The position numbers and the translations under genes are program-made. The notes below the pieces were generated by a model. It was not told the origin of the DNA. It was given only the letters and a program-made list of their open reading frames with translations, and searched no databases. This document shows positions 40,496 to 48,902 of a stretch of 64,000 nucleotides of DNA, piece by piece. Origin of the DNA: Sphingomonas paucimobilis NBRC 13935 (GTDB taxonomy: Bacteria; Pseudomonadota; Alphaproteobacteria; Sphingomonadales; Sphingomonadaceae); NCBI RefSeq assembly GCF_000739895.2, contig NZ_BBJS01000017.1:1-64000 (forward strand), written 5' to 3'. The stretch's first letter is position 1. Each line of letters starts with the position of its first letter.

Positions 40496-40704
40496 TTCGC
40501 GCAGAGGCGCAGAAGATGCAGAGAATAAGAAGGGCAGAAGGACGATCGTCCTTACATCCGTTCAGCCTGAGCGTAGTCGAAGGCCAAGGGAAACCATCGC
40601 CCCATAGCGCCCTTGGCCTCCGACTATGCTCAGGCTGAACGGGGAATGGGGAGATTGTTCTCCCGTCCTTCTTATTCTCTGCATCCTCTGCGCCTCTGCG
40701 CGAA
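40496..40704. repeat. Nested palindrome built from two dispersed repeat families
   Basis: Outer arms of 38 bases (40496-40533 and 40667-40704) with one mismatch start TTCGCGCAGAGGCGCAGA. Inside them sits an inverted pair of family A repeats (40558-40586 plus, 40614-40642 minus). The whole 209-base block could form a cruciform. It fills the gene-free junction 40423-40729 between the convergent nrdB and HNH genes; I see nothing else there apart from the nrdB terminator. Confidence 0.9.
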
Positions 40705-40729
40705 CAAAATCTCTTGGCGTGAACCCAGC

Positions 40730-41062
40730 CTACCGCGCTGCCCGCGTCGGCGCATGAAAATCCGCCGGCTTGCCTACGATCCAGCGGAGGAACCGCGCCA
40801 TATCGGGATGCGCACGCAGCACCGCGAAGTCCGCATAGTCCTGCGCCAGTTGCGCATTGGTGAGCGTCGCATGGATCGTGCGATGGCATATGGGGTGGAC
40901 CGGCACCGTCTCACGCCCGCCTTCGCTCTTGGGCACGGGGTGGTGCCATTCCACCTTCACCCCCAGCGGCCGGCCGCATAGCGCACAGGCCGGCGTTTCC
41001 CCCGGTTCCGACCGCCCGGCGGCTGCGGCCAGCCCCGCCTTTCGCTTTACCCGTCCGACCAT
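40730..41062 (-). CDS. HNH endonuclease-domain protein
   Basis: A 110-residue protein with an HNH zinc-nuclease motif: CALCGRPLGVKVEWHHPVPK, then SEGGRETVPVHPICHRTIHA. The Cys pair and the second pair (C and H) would hold the structural zinc; the HH and the later His would form the catalytic site. The N-terminus is basic (MVGRVKRKAG), and the C-terminus is helical. Such small free-standing HNH proteins occur in bacterial chromosomes without known partners; no restriction or phage genes are nearby. The SD is weak. Confidence 0.85.
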   Translation of the reverse strand: MVGRVKRKAGLAAAAGRSEPGETPACALCGRPLGVKVEWHHPVPKSEGGRETVPVHPICHRTIHATLTNAQLAQDYADFAVLRAHPDMARFLRWIVGKPADFHAPTRAAR

Positions 41063-41094
41063 CGTTCGTGATATGGGAAGCCGACGCCAAAAGG

Positions 41095-41126
41095 AAAACG
41101 GGGCCCGGCATTGCTGCCGAACCCCG
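41095..41126 (-). terminator. Rho-independent terminator of the outer-membrane protein gene
   Basis: On the minus strand CGGGGTTCGGCA pairs with TGCCGGGCCCCG (two G-U pairs) around GCAA, followed by TTTTCCTTTT. Confidence 0.85.
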
Positions 41127-41156
41127 CCACCTTAAGCCAACTGGATCCGAGAGGGA

Positions 41157-41792
41157 TCAGAAGTGTGCGACCACACCCGCCATCGGACGGAAGGAGTGGG
41201 CGTTGTCGAAGGTCGAAACTTCCATACGCAGACGCAGACCCGAGTTGCCGGTCAGGCCGCCCAGACCGATGTCCTTCGGGCCGACTTCGGCGCCGACGCC
41301 GTAGACGGTCGCGTGATAGTCACGCTTCAGGTCGCCAGCGACGCCCGGAGCGAAGTTGTGGAAGTTGTTCCAGCGATAGCCGACCTTGCCGTAGAACAGG
41401 CCGCTCTCACCGGCACGGAAGCCCGCGCGGCCATAGGCGCCATACTGCCAGTCGATGTCACCCGACACGCCCTTGGCGACCGCGCCCTCGGCGCCGACGA
41501 ACACGGGGCCCAGCGGCACGTTGAAGCCGACGATACCCTCGACCAGCGCGCCGTCCAGGTTGTAGCCCTTGGGCTGCGCGGGGATGCCGGCGACCGACTG
41601 GCGATCGAACTGCTCCCAACCACCCATGATCGCGACATACGGCTCGATACCGAAGGCGCGGGTGCCATCGGGAGCGGTCGCGGTGTCGGCGGCAGGTGCC
41701 GTCGTGTCGGTGGTGGTGTTCATGTCCTGCGCCATGGCGGGCACGGCAACGAACGCGGCCGCCGCAGCGGCGACGAGGGAAAGCTTACGCAT
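41157..41792 (-). CDS. Outer-membrane beta-barrel protein
   Basis: A 211-residue precursor: a signal peptide (MRKLSLVAAAAAAFVAVPAMA, cleaved after AMA), a threonine/alanine/aspartate-rich stretch (TTTDTTAPAADTATAPDG), then an eight-stranded barrel of the OmpA/OmpW-like type. Strands alternate hydrophobic and polar residues (FVGAEGAVAKGV, YGRAGFRAGESGLFYGKVGY, RLRMEVSTFDN). The chain ends in Phe, the signal for insertion by the BAM complex. No periplasmic OmpA domain is present, so it is a pure barrel; the function is unknown. SD GAAGGG precedes the ATG, and a good terminator follows, suggesting a well-expressed single gene. Confidence 0.88.
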   Translation of the reverse strand: MRKLSLVAAAAAAFVAVPAMAQDMNTTTDTTAPAADTATAPDGTRAFGIEPYVAIMGGWEQFDRQSVAGIPAQPKGYNLDGALVEGIVGFNVPLGPVFVGAEGAVAKGVSGDIDWQYGAYGRAGFRAGESGLFYGKVGYRWNNFHNFAPGVAGDLKRDYHATVYGVGAEVGPKDIGLGGLTGNSGLRLRMEVSTFDNAHSFRPMAGVVAHF

Positions 41793-42022
41793 GTGAGATA
41801 CCCTTCTCTTATTCTATGTGGGGCGGCGGATCGAACCGCTCAGCCCAGGCCCGCTTAACCGGCAAAACCGTTCGCGGTTGCACAGAAGTGTCACTTTCGG
41901 TCGTCTTATACCGAGCTGTTGCCGCGAAGCCACAGTTCCTGTCACCTAGATGAACCAATTGCGGGCAGAATGCGGCAATCGCACTTTTGTGCCGTTTTTT
42001 CGCCGCGAAATCGATTTTCGCC

Positions 42023-42346
42023 TTATCGGATTGCGGTACAGCGAAGCGACTCGCCGGTGGGCCGTGTCAAAACTACCGCATCGCCCTTGCCGCGCAGGTC
42101 ATGTCCGACGCCGGCATAATGGATGCCCGACGCCACCCGCTGCCCTTCCAGACGCAGTTCCAGATCATCGATCCGCATCAAGACGCTGTCATCGCGATTG
42201 TCGAAGCGCACCCAGAACCGACTGCCATTTTCGCAGCGGAAACTGGTCGACATCATGGGCGGCAGGCCGGCACGCGGGTCGGGCATGGTCGAGCAACCGA
42301 CCAGCACGATCCCGCCCGCCGCCAGGGCGACGGGCAGACGGTTCAT
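42023..42346 (-). CDS. MliC-type lysozyme-inhibitor-like lipoprotein
   Basis: A 107-residue lipoprotein: signal peptide with lipobox VLVGC (Cys18), then a domain with FRCENGSRFWVRFDNRDDSV and a C-terminal GESLRCTAIR. The Cys pair and the FxCxxG start match the MliC family, whose members block C-type lysozymes in the periplasm. The match rests on motif and size, so the call is probable. The ATG overlaps the stop codon of the acidic protein gene by 4 bases (ATGA), so the two are translationally coupled. Confidence 0.7.
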   Translation of the reverse strand: MNRLPVALAAGGIVLVGCSTMPDPRAGLPPMMSTSFRCENGSRFWVRFDNRDDSVLMRIDDLELRLEGQRVASGIHYAGVGHDLRGKGDAVVLTRPTGESLRCTAIR

Positions 42347-42684
42347 GGCCGCAATGCCGTATCGTCGGCTTCGTCGATATCGCCATCGGCGACGCGATCG
42401 TCCTCGAAATCCTCCTGAAGATCGTCCTCGTCGATATCCTCTTCATCCATGTCGACCGAGGCATCGGTTTCGCCGACCTCCTCGGAATCCATGTCGATTT
42501 CGTCGATCGGCTCGTCCTCGACGCTGTCGTCGCCCAGATCGGGTTCGATATCGGTCAGCAGCACGCCGTCGCTGGGGCCGTCGCGCGTCACTTCCAGGAT
42601 TTCGGCGCGCTGGCTCTCGTCATAGCCTTCCTCGTCCCATCCGTCGTCGCCGGGTCCCTGGCTGGGAACCTGATGTCCGCCCAT
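42343..42684 (-). CDS. Highly acidic small protein of unknown function
   Basis: A 113-residue protein with more than a third Asp and Glu, with long acidic runs such as DMDSEEVGETDASVDMDEED. It has no signal or membrane segment, and it is probably disordered. It opens with MGGHQVPSQGPGDDGWDEEG. The SD is perfect (AGGAGG, 5 bases before ATG), which argues strongly that it is real. Its last bases overlap the lipoprotein start. Acidic proteins of this kind often bind basic partners or metal ions; no function is assigned. Confidence 0.75.
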   Translation of the reverse strand: MGGHQVPSQGPGDDGWDEEGYDESQRAEILEVTRDGPSDGVLLTDIEPDLGDDSVEDEPIDEIDMDSEEVGETDASVDMDEEDIDEDDLQEDFEDDRVADGDIDEADDTALRP

Positions 42685-42771
42685 CCTTGCCTCCTGTCCT
42701 CGATACCGAGGGTGGAACGGCGCGGGGCTCCGGCCGGTTCCCCGGCCCGAATGCGACGGGCGTAAGCGGGG

Positions 42772-44019
42772 TCAGAGCGGACGGAACATACGCCCGCGTT
42801 CCGTCACGAAGACGACGCCGAACGCCACGAGCCCGGCCAGCACGAACCCCAGGACCAAAGGTCCCGCCGTGCCGTCAAAGGCCTGGCCGATCCCTGCGCC
42901 GATCACCGATCCGATGGTGACGCTGACGAAACCCTGCACGCTGGATGCGGTACCGGCGATCCGGCCCATCCGCTCCATCGCCATCGCCGAGAAGTTGGAG
43001 GTTGCCAAGCCGAAACAGGCCATGGTGATCCCCTGCAACACGGCAAAGGCGACCAGCGTCTCCACCCCCAGCACGATCAGCGCGAAGTGGAGGGCTGATA
43101 CGACGATCAGGATCGACACCGCGCTATGGCTGATCAGGCGCGTGCCCAGCCGCATCACGATGCGCGAGTTGAGCAGATTGGCCGCCGCCATCGTCATCGA
43201 GGTCGTCGCGAAGATCAGCGCGAGCAGCTTCTCGCGACCAAAGGTCACCGCCATGATCGGCTGGATCGAGTTCAGATAGCCATAGAGCGCCGCCATCAGC
43301 GCGGTCGCCGCCAGCGTATAGCCCAGCGACAGCCGGTCCGTCGCGGTTTCGCGCCACCCGCTCCAGATCCGGCTGAGCGAAATGGGCAATTGGGCCTCGG
43401 GCGCCAGTGTCTCGGGCATGCGCACCGCGAACCAGATCAGGACGAGCCCCGCCAGCGCGGCGATCGTCCAGAAGATCAGCCGCCAATTGCCGAACAGCAG
43501 CACGAGCTCGCCAAAGGCCGGCGCCAGGATCGGCACGACCATGAACACCATGAAGGCGATCGACATGACCTGCGCCATGGCACGGCCATGATAGCAGTCG
43601 CGGACCAGCGCGACCGTCGCCACCCGCGTCGCCGCGATCGCCGCGCCGGCACAGACCCGCGCGACCATCAGCAGCAGGAAACTGCCCGCCACCGCCGCCG
43701 CCGCATTGGCGATGATATAGATGACCAGCGCGACGATCAGCACCCGCCGCCGGCCATAGCGATCGGCCAGCGGCCCATGGACCAGTTGCGCCACGCCGAA
43801 CCCGATTAGAAAGGCGGTGACGACGAAGGGTCGGGCCGTGGGCGACGCGTTCAGCGCTTCGCCGATCGCGGGAAGCGCGGGCAGCATCGAATCGATCCCG
43901 AGCGCGGTCAACGCCATCAGCGCCGCGATCAGCAGGACGAACTCGACAAAACCGATCGGCGCGCCAGGGGGTTCGGCGGCGACGGACATCACCGGATCAG
44001 CGGAACGGGATTCGGACAT
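42772..44019 (-). CDS. Bcr/CflA-type drug efflux transporter (MFS)
   Basis: A 415-residue inner-membrane transporter with about 12 helices and the two halves of the major facilitator superfamily. The drug:H+ antiporter signature is present in GFGVAQLVHGPLADRYGRRR, the first-half motif A, and in LGIDSMLPALPAIGEAL, which matches the Bcr/CflA TM1 motif. The substrate cannot be told; relatives export chloramphenicol, florfenicol or bicyclomycin. A GTG 12 bases upstream is an alternative start; neither start has a good SD. No regulator is adjacent. Confidence 0.85.
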   Translation of the reverse strand: MSESRSADPVMSVAAEPPGAPIGFVEFVLLIAALMALTALGIDSMLPALPAIGEALNASPTARPFVVTAFLIGFGVAQLVHGPLADRYGRRRVLIVALVIYIIANAAAAVAGSFLLLMVARVCAGAAIAATRVATVALVRDCYHGRAMAQVMSIAFMVFMVVPILAPAFGELVLLFGNWRLIFWTIAALAGLVLIWFAVRMPETLAPEAQLPISLSRIWSGWRETATDRLSLGYTLAATALMAALYGYLNSIQPIMAVTFGREKLLALIFATTSMTMAAANLLNSRIVMRLGTRLISHSAVSILIVVSALHFALIVLGVETLVAFAVLQGITMACFGLATSNFSAMAMERMGRIAGTASSVQGFVSVTIGSVIGAGIGQAFDGTAGPLVLGFVLAGLVAFGVVFVTERGRMFRPL

Positions 44020-44181
44020 GATGACTGCCACATAGGGATGATCGGCAGGCAGGGGAACCGGTAAAGCGGAACGCGTGACGCCAACGCCGCATAACGGCGA
44101 ATCGAATAGCGTCGAGACAAAATCCCGGAGGCGTCATTTCAATCCGCCAGAGCTATACGACACCGTGCTGGCTGGCGCCGA

Positions 44182-44679
44182 TCAGCCACATTCGGTCGCG
44201 AGTTGCCCGAACGCACCGCTGGAACGATTGGCGACATTGCCTGCCGGTTCGGGCAATTCGCCGAGCGGAACAGACATGTCATGCCACCCGGTCGCGGATG
44301 GCAGCCGATTGATTTCCCGCCCATTCTCGTCGCGTGGCGCAAGGTTGCCCACCTTGGTCCAATCGATGATCGTGTCGCCTTTCGCCGTCACGAACGTCGT
44401 ATGGCATTTGTCGATTGCCCACACCTCCGTCACGGCGGCGCCATCCAAGGTCACGTGTCCCACCAATAAAGTCGCCAACTGACGTGCAAAATTCTGATCG
44501 ACAGCCGTGGCCGACGAGGCTGGCGGTGTCGAGCGAGCCGATGCCATCGGCGGAGTATCGACTTGCTCCTCGGCCGGACGCTCCACCGGCGTGACATTTC
44601 CGGGCTGATCAGAGGCAGAACCACATCCCGACAACAGTAGCATCGCGGCCGCGCCGCAGGCCAAACCCATGGTCATCAA
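44182..44679 (-). CDS. Lipoprotein of unknown function
   Basis: A 165-residue protein with a lipobox (LLLSGC, Cys19), a proline/threonine/serine-rich linker to about residue 60, and a soluble domain with a Cys pair (CHTTFVTAKGDTIIDWTKVG and the terminal Cys in LATECG). The domain pattern (VGHVTLDGAAVTEVWAIDKC) resembles small periplasmic beta proteins, but I do not recognise the family. Its ATG overlaps the lysozyme gene stop by 4 bases, so it is translationally coupled to that gene and may be its partner, for example an inhibitor or an anchor. Confidence 0.65.
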   Translation of the reverse strand: MMTMGLACGAAAMLLLSGCGSASDQPGNVTPVERPAEEQVDTPPMASARSTPPASSATAVDQNFARQLATLLVGHVTLDGAAVTEVWAIDKCHTTFVTAKGDTIIDWTKVGNLAPRDENGREINRLPSATGWHDMSVPLGELPEPAGNVANRSSGAFGQLATECG

Positions 44680-45662
44680 TGATATTCCCCATATAAAAGC
44701 ATCTGCGTTTCCGCAGCTCGGCGCTCAACCAGACTTTTGATCCTCCGCCCTCGGGAATAGACGTGCTTCGACAGTTCGACGGCAGCGTCTTTCGGACGAG
44801 GCTGATTTATTAGAGCAGTGGTCTTTCTCCATCCACCGCCGGGATTATAGGCATAGGAAACCAGCGCATCGAACTCATATTGATGCAAAGGAATTTTGAT
44901 CGCGCGTCGCACCATATTTTCGTAATGACCGATGATATTGGCGAGCAGCGCGGCCTGTTGCGTGTCGGACAGGCTGATGGCATCTTTGTTGACGCGGACG
45001 AAATCACGTGCCGCTTGGCCACTTTTCCCTGCACCTTCGGCAACTCGATCAGCCGCGGCCGGATCGACCCCGAATACGGCCTTCAGATCATTAGCGACCT
45101 GGGCCCGGCTACGGTCTTTCATGTCATATCCGGGCCCAAGTGTAACGCCACTCCCCATACTGGGGTGATGAAGGCGATTGCTGACCCCAGGCTGCGCTTC
45201 ATGGCGGATAATGAAGAGCCGCCCCCGCGCCGACGCCCGCATGCCAGCGACAGGGCTGACCGTACCCGTTGGAACCGGCTGATGCTCAGCCCGACGCAAA
45301 GCGGGCTGCACGGCGGGTCGAATGGAGGCTGGCACGGTCTGGGGTCCGGCGAACTGCTTTTTGACCCACGCCAGTATGGCTTCTTCCACAGCCCTTAACG
45401 CGCCCATCATCTGGGTTACCGGAGACGGTTGTTCAGTTTTGTTGGCTTTGACGGGTGTCCGAGCAAACAACGCTGCCAACGTCTTAGGCCCCGCTATGCC
45501 GTCTGGTGGGAATAACCCAAGCCGGCGCTACGCTACGCGCACGGCCCGCTCCGTCTTCGGGCCAGAGCGTCCATCGACTTGGATCTCAGGTACGAATGTC
45601 TTCAGCTTGTTCTGAAGCGCACGAACGTCATCGCCATGCTGACCAAGCTTTAGGTAACGCAT
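44676..45662 (-). pseudogene. Peptidoglycan-binding/pesticin-type lysozyme split by one in-frame amber codon
   Basis: A peptidoglycan-binding domain starts MRYLKLGQHGDDVRALQNKL and continues VDGRSGPKTERAVRVA, then an in-frame TAG at 45528-45530. Past it the same frame continues RRLGLFPPDGIAGPKTLAAL, completing the domain, and runs on through a linker to a pesticin/GH24-like muramidase (LFIIRHEAQPG with the probable catalytic Glu, then SMGSGVTLGPGYDM, and FDALVSYAYNPGGGWRKTT). No bases are gained or lost: read with Gln at the TAG (one C-to-T change from CAG) it is a 328-residue enzyme. The stop falls at the conserved Gln of the binding domain. Possibly a recent null mutation, or a sequencing error. 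A TTG at 45479 could restart the lysozyme half alone. Confidence 0.8.
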
Positions 45663-45839
45663 AAAGCTCCCCCAAACTCGGATTTTGACAACGCCTTTCT
45701 GATCGCTGCGTTCCAAGCGCCGATTACCCTGACCGATTGGCGCAACCGGTCAGGACGTTCATCCCACCGTCAGCGCGCGCAACGGATGATCACATCTCTC
45801 GGTTATCAATGATCTTGATAGATTACGGAGTTTGCCGCG

Positions 45840-46331
45840 ATGACCATGGTCTCTCGAACCGCCCTCCCCCTGCTCGCCGCCCTCGCCCTGTCCGCTTGCG
45901 ATCGGCCGACCGAAGGGACGTCGATTTCGATCAACAGTTCGGACGGGCAGACGCTGGCGGCGGTCGATGGCAAGTCGGGCGAGGTGAAGCTGGCGCTGCC
46001 CGGCTTTTCCGGGGCGTTCAAGCTGCCCAAAATGTCGCTGGAGGCGGACAATTTCGAGTTGAACGGGGTGCATCTCTATCCCGGCTCGAAGATCCGCAAC
46101 GTCGATGTCGGCAATGGCCGCGACAAGGCCTTTACCATGACCTTCGACAGCCCGGCCGATCCCGCCACGGTGCGTGGCTGGTTCCGCGAAAAGATGGGCG
46201 ACGCCGATTTCACCCTGACCGACCAGGGCGGCGCGATCGTCGGCAAGACGGCGGAGGAAAAGCCGTTCCGGCTGGACCTGCGCTCGGCAGGGGGCAACCA
46301 ATCGACGGGGACGATCACGCTGGGCGGATAA
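45840..46331 (+). CDS. Lipoprotein of unknown function
   Basis: A 163-residue protein with a signal peptide and lipobox (ALALSAC, Cys20). The mature part begins DRPTEGTSISINSSDGQTLA and shows two blocks of about 60 residues, each with strand-like stretches (VKLALPGFSGAFKLPKMSLE, LDLRSAGGNQSTGTITLGG) and a helix (DPATVRGWFREKMGDADFTL). The pattern is seen in sphingomonad proteins without known function. SD GGAG lies 9 bases before the ATG. Confidence 0.7.
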   Translation: MTMVSRTALPLLAALALSACDRPTEGTSISINSSDGQTLAAVDGKSGEVKLALPGFSGAFKLPKMSLEADNFELNGVHLYPGSKIRNVDVGNGRDKAFTMTFDSPADPATVRGWFREKMGDADFTLTDQGGAIVGKTAEEKPFRLDLRSAGGNQSTGTITLGG

Positions 46332-46401
46332 CTCGGCCTGTTCCGGGGTGACGGCGGCGCTATATAGATGACAGTTTGTTAGATTTTCTGGACATCACGC
46401 C

Positions 46402-47358
46402 ATGACCGACACTCGCTCCGCCGAGGTTCCGACGCTCAGCCTCGCCGATCAGGACCGCGATCCCGATGGTTTCGCCGCCGCGCTGGGCGGATCGTTCGAG
46501 CGGTTCGGCTTTGCGATCGTCGCGGATCACGGCGTGCCCGCCGAACTGATCGACCGCGCCTGGGCCCAGACCAAGGCGCTGTTCGACCTGCCCGAGGAGG
46601 AGAAGCGCGGCTATCACGTCCCCGGCGGCGGCAGCGCGCGCGGCTATACCCCGTTCAAGACCGAGATCGCCAAGGATGCCAAGGTCGTCGACCTGAAGGA
46701 ATTCTGGCATGTCGGCCGCGAACTGCCCGAGGGGCACGCTTATGCCGACCGAATGCCCGCCAATATCTGGCCCGATCGGCCCGAGGGGTTTCGCGACGAT
46801 TTCCTCGAACTCTTCAGCGCGTTCGACCGGGCGGGCGACCGGCTGCTTTCGGCGATCGCCCGGCATCTGAAGCTCGATCCCCACTGGTTCGATCCGGCGG
46901 TGAAGGACGGCAATTCGGTCCTGCGCCTGCTTCATTATCCGCCGATCCCGGCGGATGCCGAGGGTGTGCGGGCCGGCGCGCATGAGGATATCAACCTCAT
47001 CACCCTGTTACTCGGCGCCGAGGAAGCGGGTCTCGAACTGCTCGACCGCGACTCCGGCGAGTGGCTGGCGATCCGTCCGCCCGAGGGCGCGATGGTGGTC
47101 AATGTCGGCGACATGCTGCAGCGGCTGACCAACCATGTCCTGCCCTCGACCACCCACCGCGTCGTCAACCCGCCGGTCGAGCGGCGCGGCTTCTCGCGCT
47201 ATTCCATGCCCTTCTTCCTGCACCCCGCGCCCGATTTCCTGATCGAGACGCTGCCGGGGACGGTGACGGCGGAGAATCCCGACCGCTATCCGACGCCGAT
47301 CACGGCGCACGACTATCTGTACGAGCGGCTGGTCGAGATCGGGTTGATCAAGAAGTAA
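46402..47358 (+). CDS. Isopenicillin N synthase-like 2-oxoglutarate/Fe(II) dioxygenase
   Basis: A 318-residue non-haem iron oxygenase. The iron ligands are His194 and Asp196 (AHEDINLIT) and His252 (STTHRVVNPP). The 2-oxoglutarate binding pair is Arg266 and Ser268 (SRYSMPFF). The N-terminal domain (ERFGFAIVADHGVPAELIDR) is typical for the family. Bacterial members hydroxylate or desaturate varied small molecules, and neighbours give no hint of the substrate. It is a single gene ending at a convergent repeat. Confidence 0.9.
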   Translation: MTDTRSAEVPTLSLADQDRDPDGFAAALGGSFERFGFAIVADHGVPAELIDRAWAQTKALFDLPEEEKRGYHVPGGGSARGYTPFKTEIAKDAKVVDLKEFWHVGRELPEGHAYADRMPANIWPDRPEGFRDDFLELFSAFDRAGDRLLSAIARHLKLDPHWFDPAVKDGNSVLRLLHYPPIPADAEGVRAGAHEDINLITLLLGAEEAGLELLDRDSGEWLAIRPPEGAMVVNVGDMLQRLTNHVLPSTTHRVVNPPVERRGFSRYSMPFFLHPAPDFLIETLPGTVTAENPDRYPTPITAHDYLYERLVEIGLIKK

Positions 47359-47370
47359 GCCAAAACCTAT

Positions 47371-47484
47371 TCCTCCCCTGCAAGGGGAGGTGGCAGTCCG
47401 TAGGACTGACGGAGGGGTATCACGGCCAGCGGTGACACCCCTCCACCAGCTTCGCTGGTCCCCCTCCCCTTCCAGGGGAGGAAT
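47371..47484. repeat. Full inverted-pair copy of dispersed repeat family B
   Basis: The left half has a CCTCCCC/GGGGAGG hairpin (47372-47390) then GAGGTGGCAG and CTGACGGAGGGG; the right half is the mirror form, ending CCTTCCAGGGGAGG. It fills the junction between the convergent dioxygenase and homoserine dehydrogenase genes. Confidence 0.85.
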
Positions 47485-47489
47485 CCATA

Positions 47490-48779
47490 TCATCCCAGAA
47501 TATGCATCAGCAGCGGCTGGCCGACGAGGCTCTGGCTCCCGCGCAGCCGCTCCAGCGCCTGCTCCACCGACCGTTCCGGCCCCTCATGAGTGACGATCGC
47601 GATCATCACGCCGCCATCGGCCGCCTCGCCGCGCTGGATCAGGCTTTCGATCGACACGCCGGCGTCGCGCATCGCGGCGGCGATCTCCGCCAGCACCCCG
47701 ACCTTGTCCTGCACGGTGAAGCGCAGATAAGCGCGCCCGCGCCGTTCGCCGCTATCGGCCTTGGGCGCCGGGATCAGTTCATGCGCGGGCATGGCGAAGG
47801 ACGCGCCATATTCGCCGCGCGCGATGTCGATCAGATCGGCGACCACCGCACTGGCGGTCGGGCCATCGCCCGCACCCGCGCCCTGGAACAATAGGCGGCC
47901 GACGAAATTGCCCTCCGCCACGACCGCATTGGTCGAACCAGTGACATGCGCCAGCGGATGATCGAGCGGCACCAGATGCGGATGCACCCGTTGGAACAGG
48001 CCGTTCGCCCCTTCCTCCGCCACGCCGACCAGCCGCACCCGGTAGCCGAGCGACGCCGCCTGGGCGATATCGGCGGCGAGCACATGGCGCACGCCACCGA
48101 TCGCGACATCGCCGAACGCCGGCTGTGTGCCGAAGGCAATGGCGGCCAGGATCGACAGCTTGTGCGCCGCGTCCACGCCGTCAATGTCGAAGCTGGGGTC
48201 GGCCTCCGCATAGCCCAGCGCCTGCGCCTCGGCGAGCACCTCGGCGAAGTCGCGGCCCTCGGCCTCCATCTTGGACAGGATGAAATTGCAGGTGCCGTTG
48301 AGGATGCCATAGACACGCGCGATGGCGTTGGCCGCCGCGCCCTCGCGCAGCCCCTTGATGACCGGGATGCCGCCCGCCACCGCCGCCTCGAACTTCAGCG
48401 CCGCGTTCGAGGCCTCCGCCTTTTGCGCCAGTTCCAGCCCGTGATGCGCCAGCATCGCCTTGTTCGCGGTGACGAAACCCCGCCCGGCATCGAGCGCGGT
48501 GCGGGCCAGCGTCAGCGCCGGGCCGTCCGACCCGCCGATCAGTTCGACCACCACATCGGCGTTCGGGTGCGAAGCGAGCGCGGCGGTGTCGTCCACCCAT
48601 TCGAAGCGCGACAGATCGACGCCGCGATCCTTGGTCCGGTCGCGCGCGGAGACGGCGACGATCTCGATCGGGCGACCGGCACGCCGGGTAATCAGGTCAC
48701 GGTTCGCATCGAGCAGGCGAATGACGCCGCCCCCCACCGTGCCCAGTCCCGCCAAAGCCACCCGCAATGCGTCGCCCAT
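47490..48779 (-). CDS. hom: Homoserine dehydrogenase
   Basis: Reduces aspartate semialdehyde to homoserine for threonine, methionine and isoleucine synthesis; 429 residues. The NAD(P)-binding motif GLGTVGGGVIRLLDANRD is at the N-terminus. The catalytic block is VKG-like IPVIKGLREGAAANAIARVYG with GILNGTCNFILSKM, followed by GYAEADPSFDIDGVDAAHKL. A C-terminal ACT domain (YLRFTVQDKVGVLAEIAAAM) suggests feedback by threonine. It is the monofunctional form without an aspartokinase part. A repeat follows the stop codon. Confidence 0.96.
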   Translation of the reverse strand: MGDALRVALAGLGTVGGGVIRLLDANRDLITRRAGRPIEIVAVSARDRTKDRGVDLSRFEWVDDTAALASHPNADVVVELIGGSDGPALTLARTALDAGRGFVTANKAMLAHHGLELAQKAEASNAALKFEAAVAGGIPVIKGLREGAAANAIARVYGILNGTCNFILSKMEAEGRDFAEVLAEAQALGYAEADPSFDIDGVDAAHKLSILAAIAFGTQPAFGDVAIGGVRHVLAADIAQAASLGYRVRLVGVAEEGANGLFQRVHPHLVPLDHPLAHVTGSTNAVVAEGNFVGRLLFQGAGAGDGPTASAVVADLIDIARGEYGASFAMPAHELIPAPKADSGERRGRAYLRFTVQDKVGVLAEIAAAMRDAGVSIESLIQRGEAADGGVMIAIVTHEGPERSVEQALERLRGSQSLVGQPLLMHILG

Positions 48780-48902
48780 CTTCGTTTCCCATATTCCGGA
48801 GCGTTCGTAAGACCCGGCCGGTAGCGGATAGAAACGGTCGCTGTCGAGCCGCTGAAGGACCTTTTATTGCTCAAATGCCGACAAGCCCCTAAGAAGGCCG
48901 GC

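Noticed and set aside
40496..40704. CRISPR array
   Set aside because: The repeats are inverted, not direct, with no regular spacers and no cas genes anywhere in the window.
44182..45716. Prophage lysis cassette
   Set aside because: The lysozyme has phage-like relatives, but no holin, integrase, terminase or structural gene is near; the neighbours are ordinary chromosomal genes.
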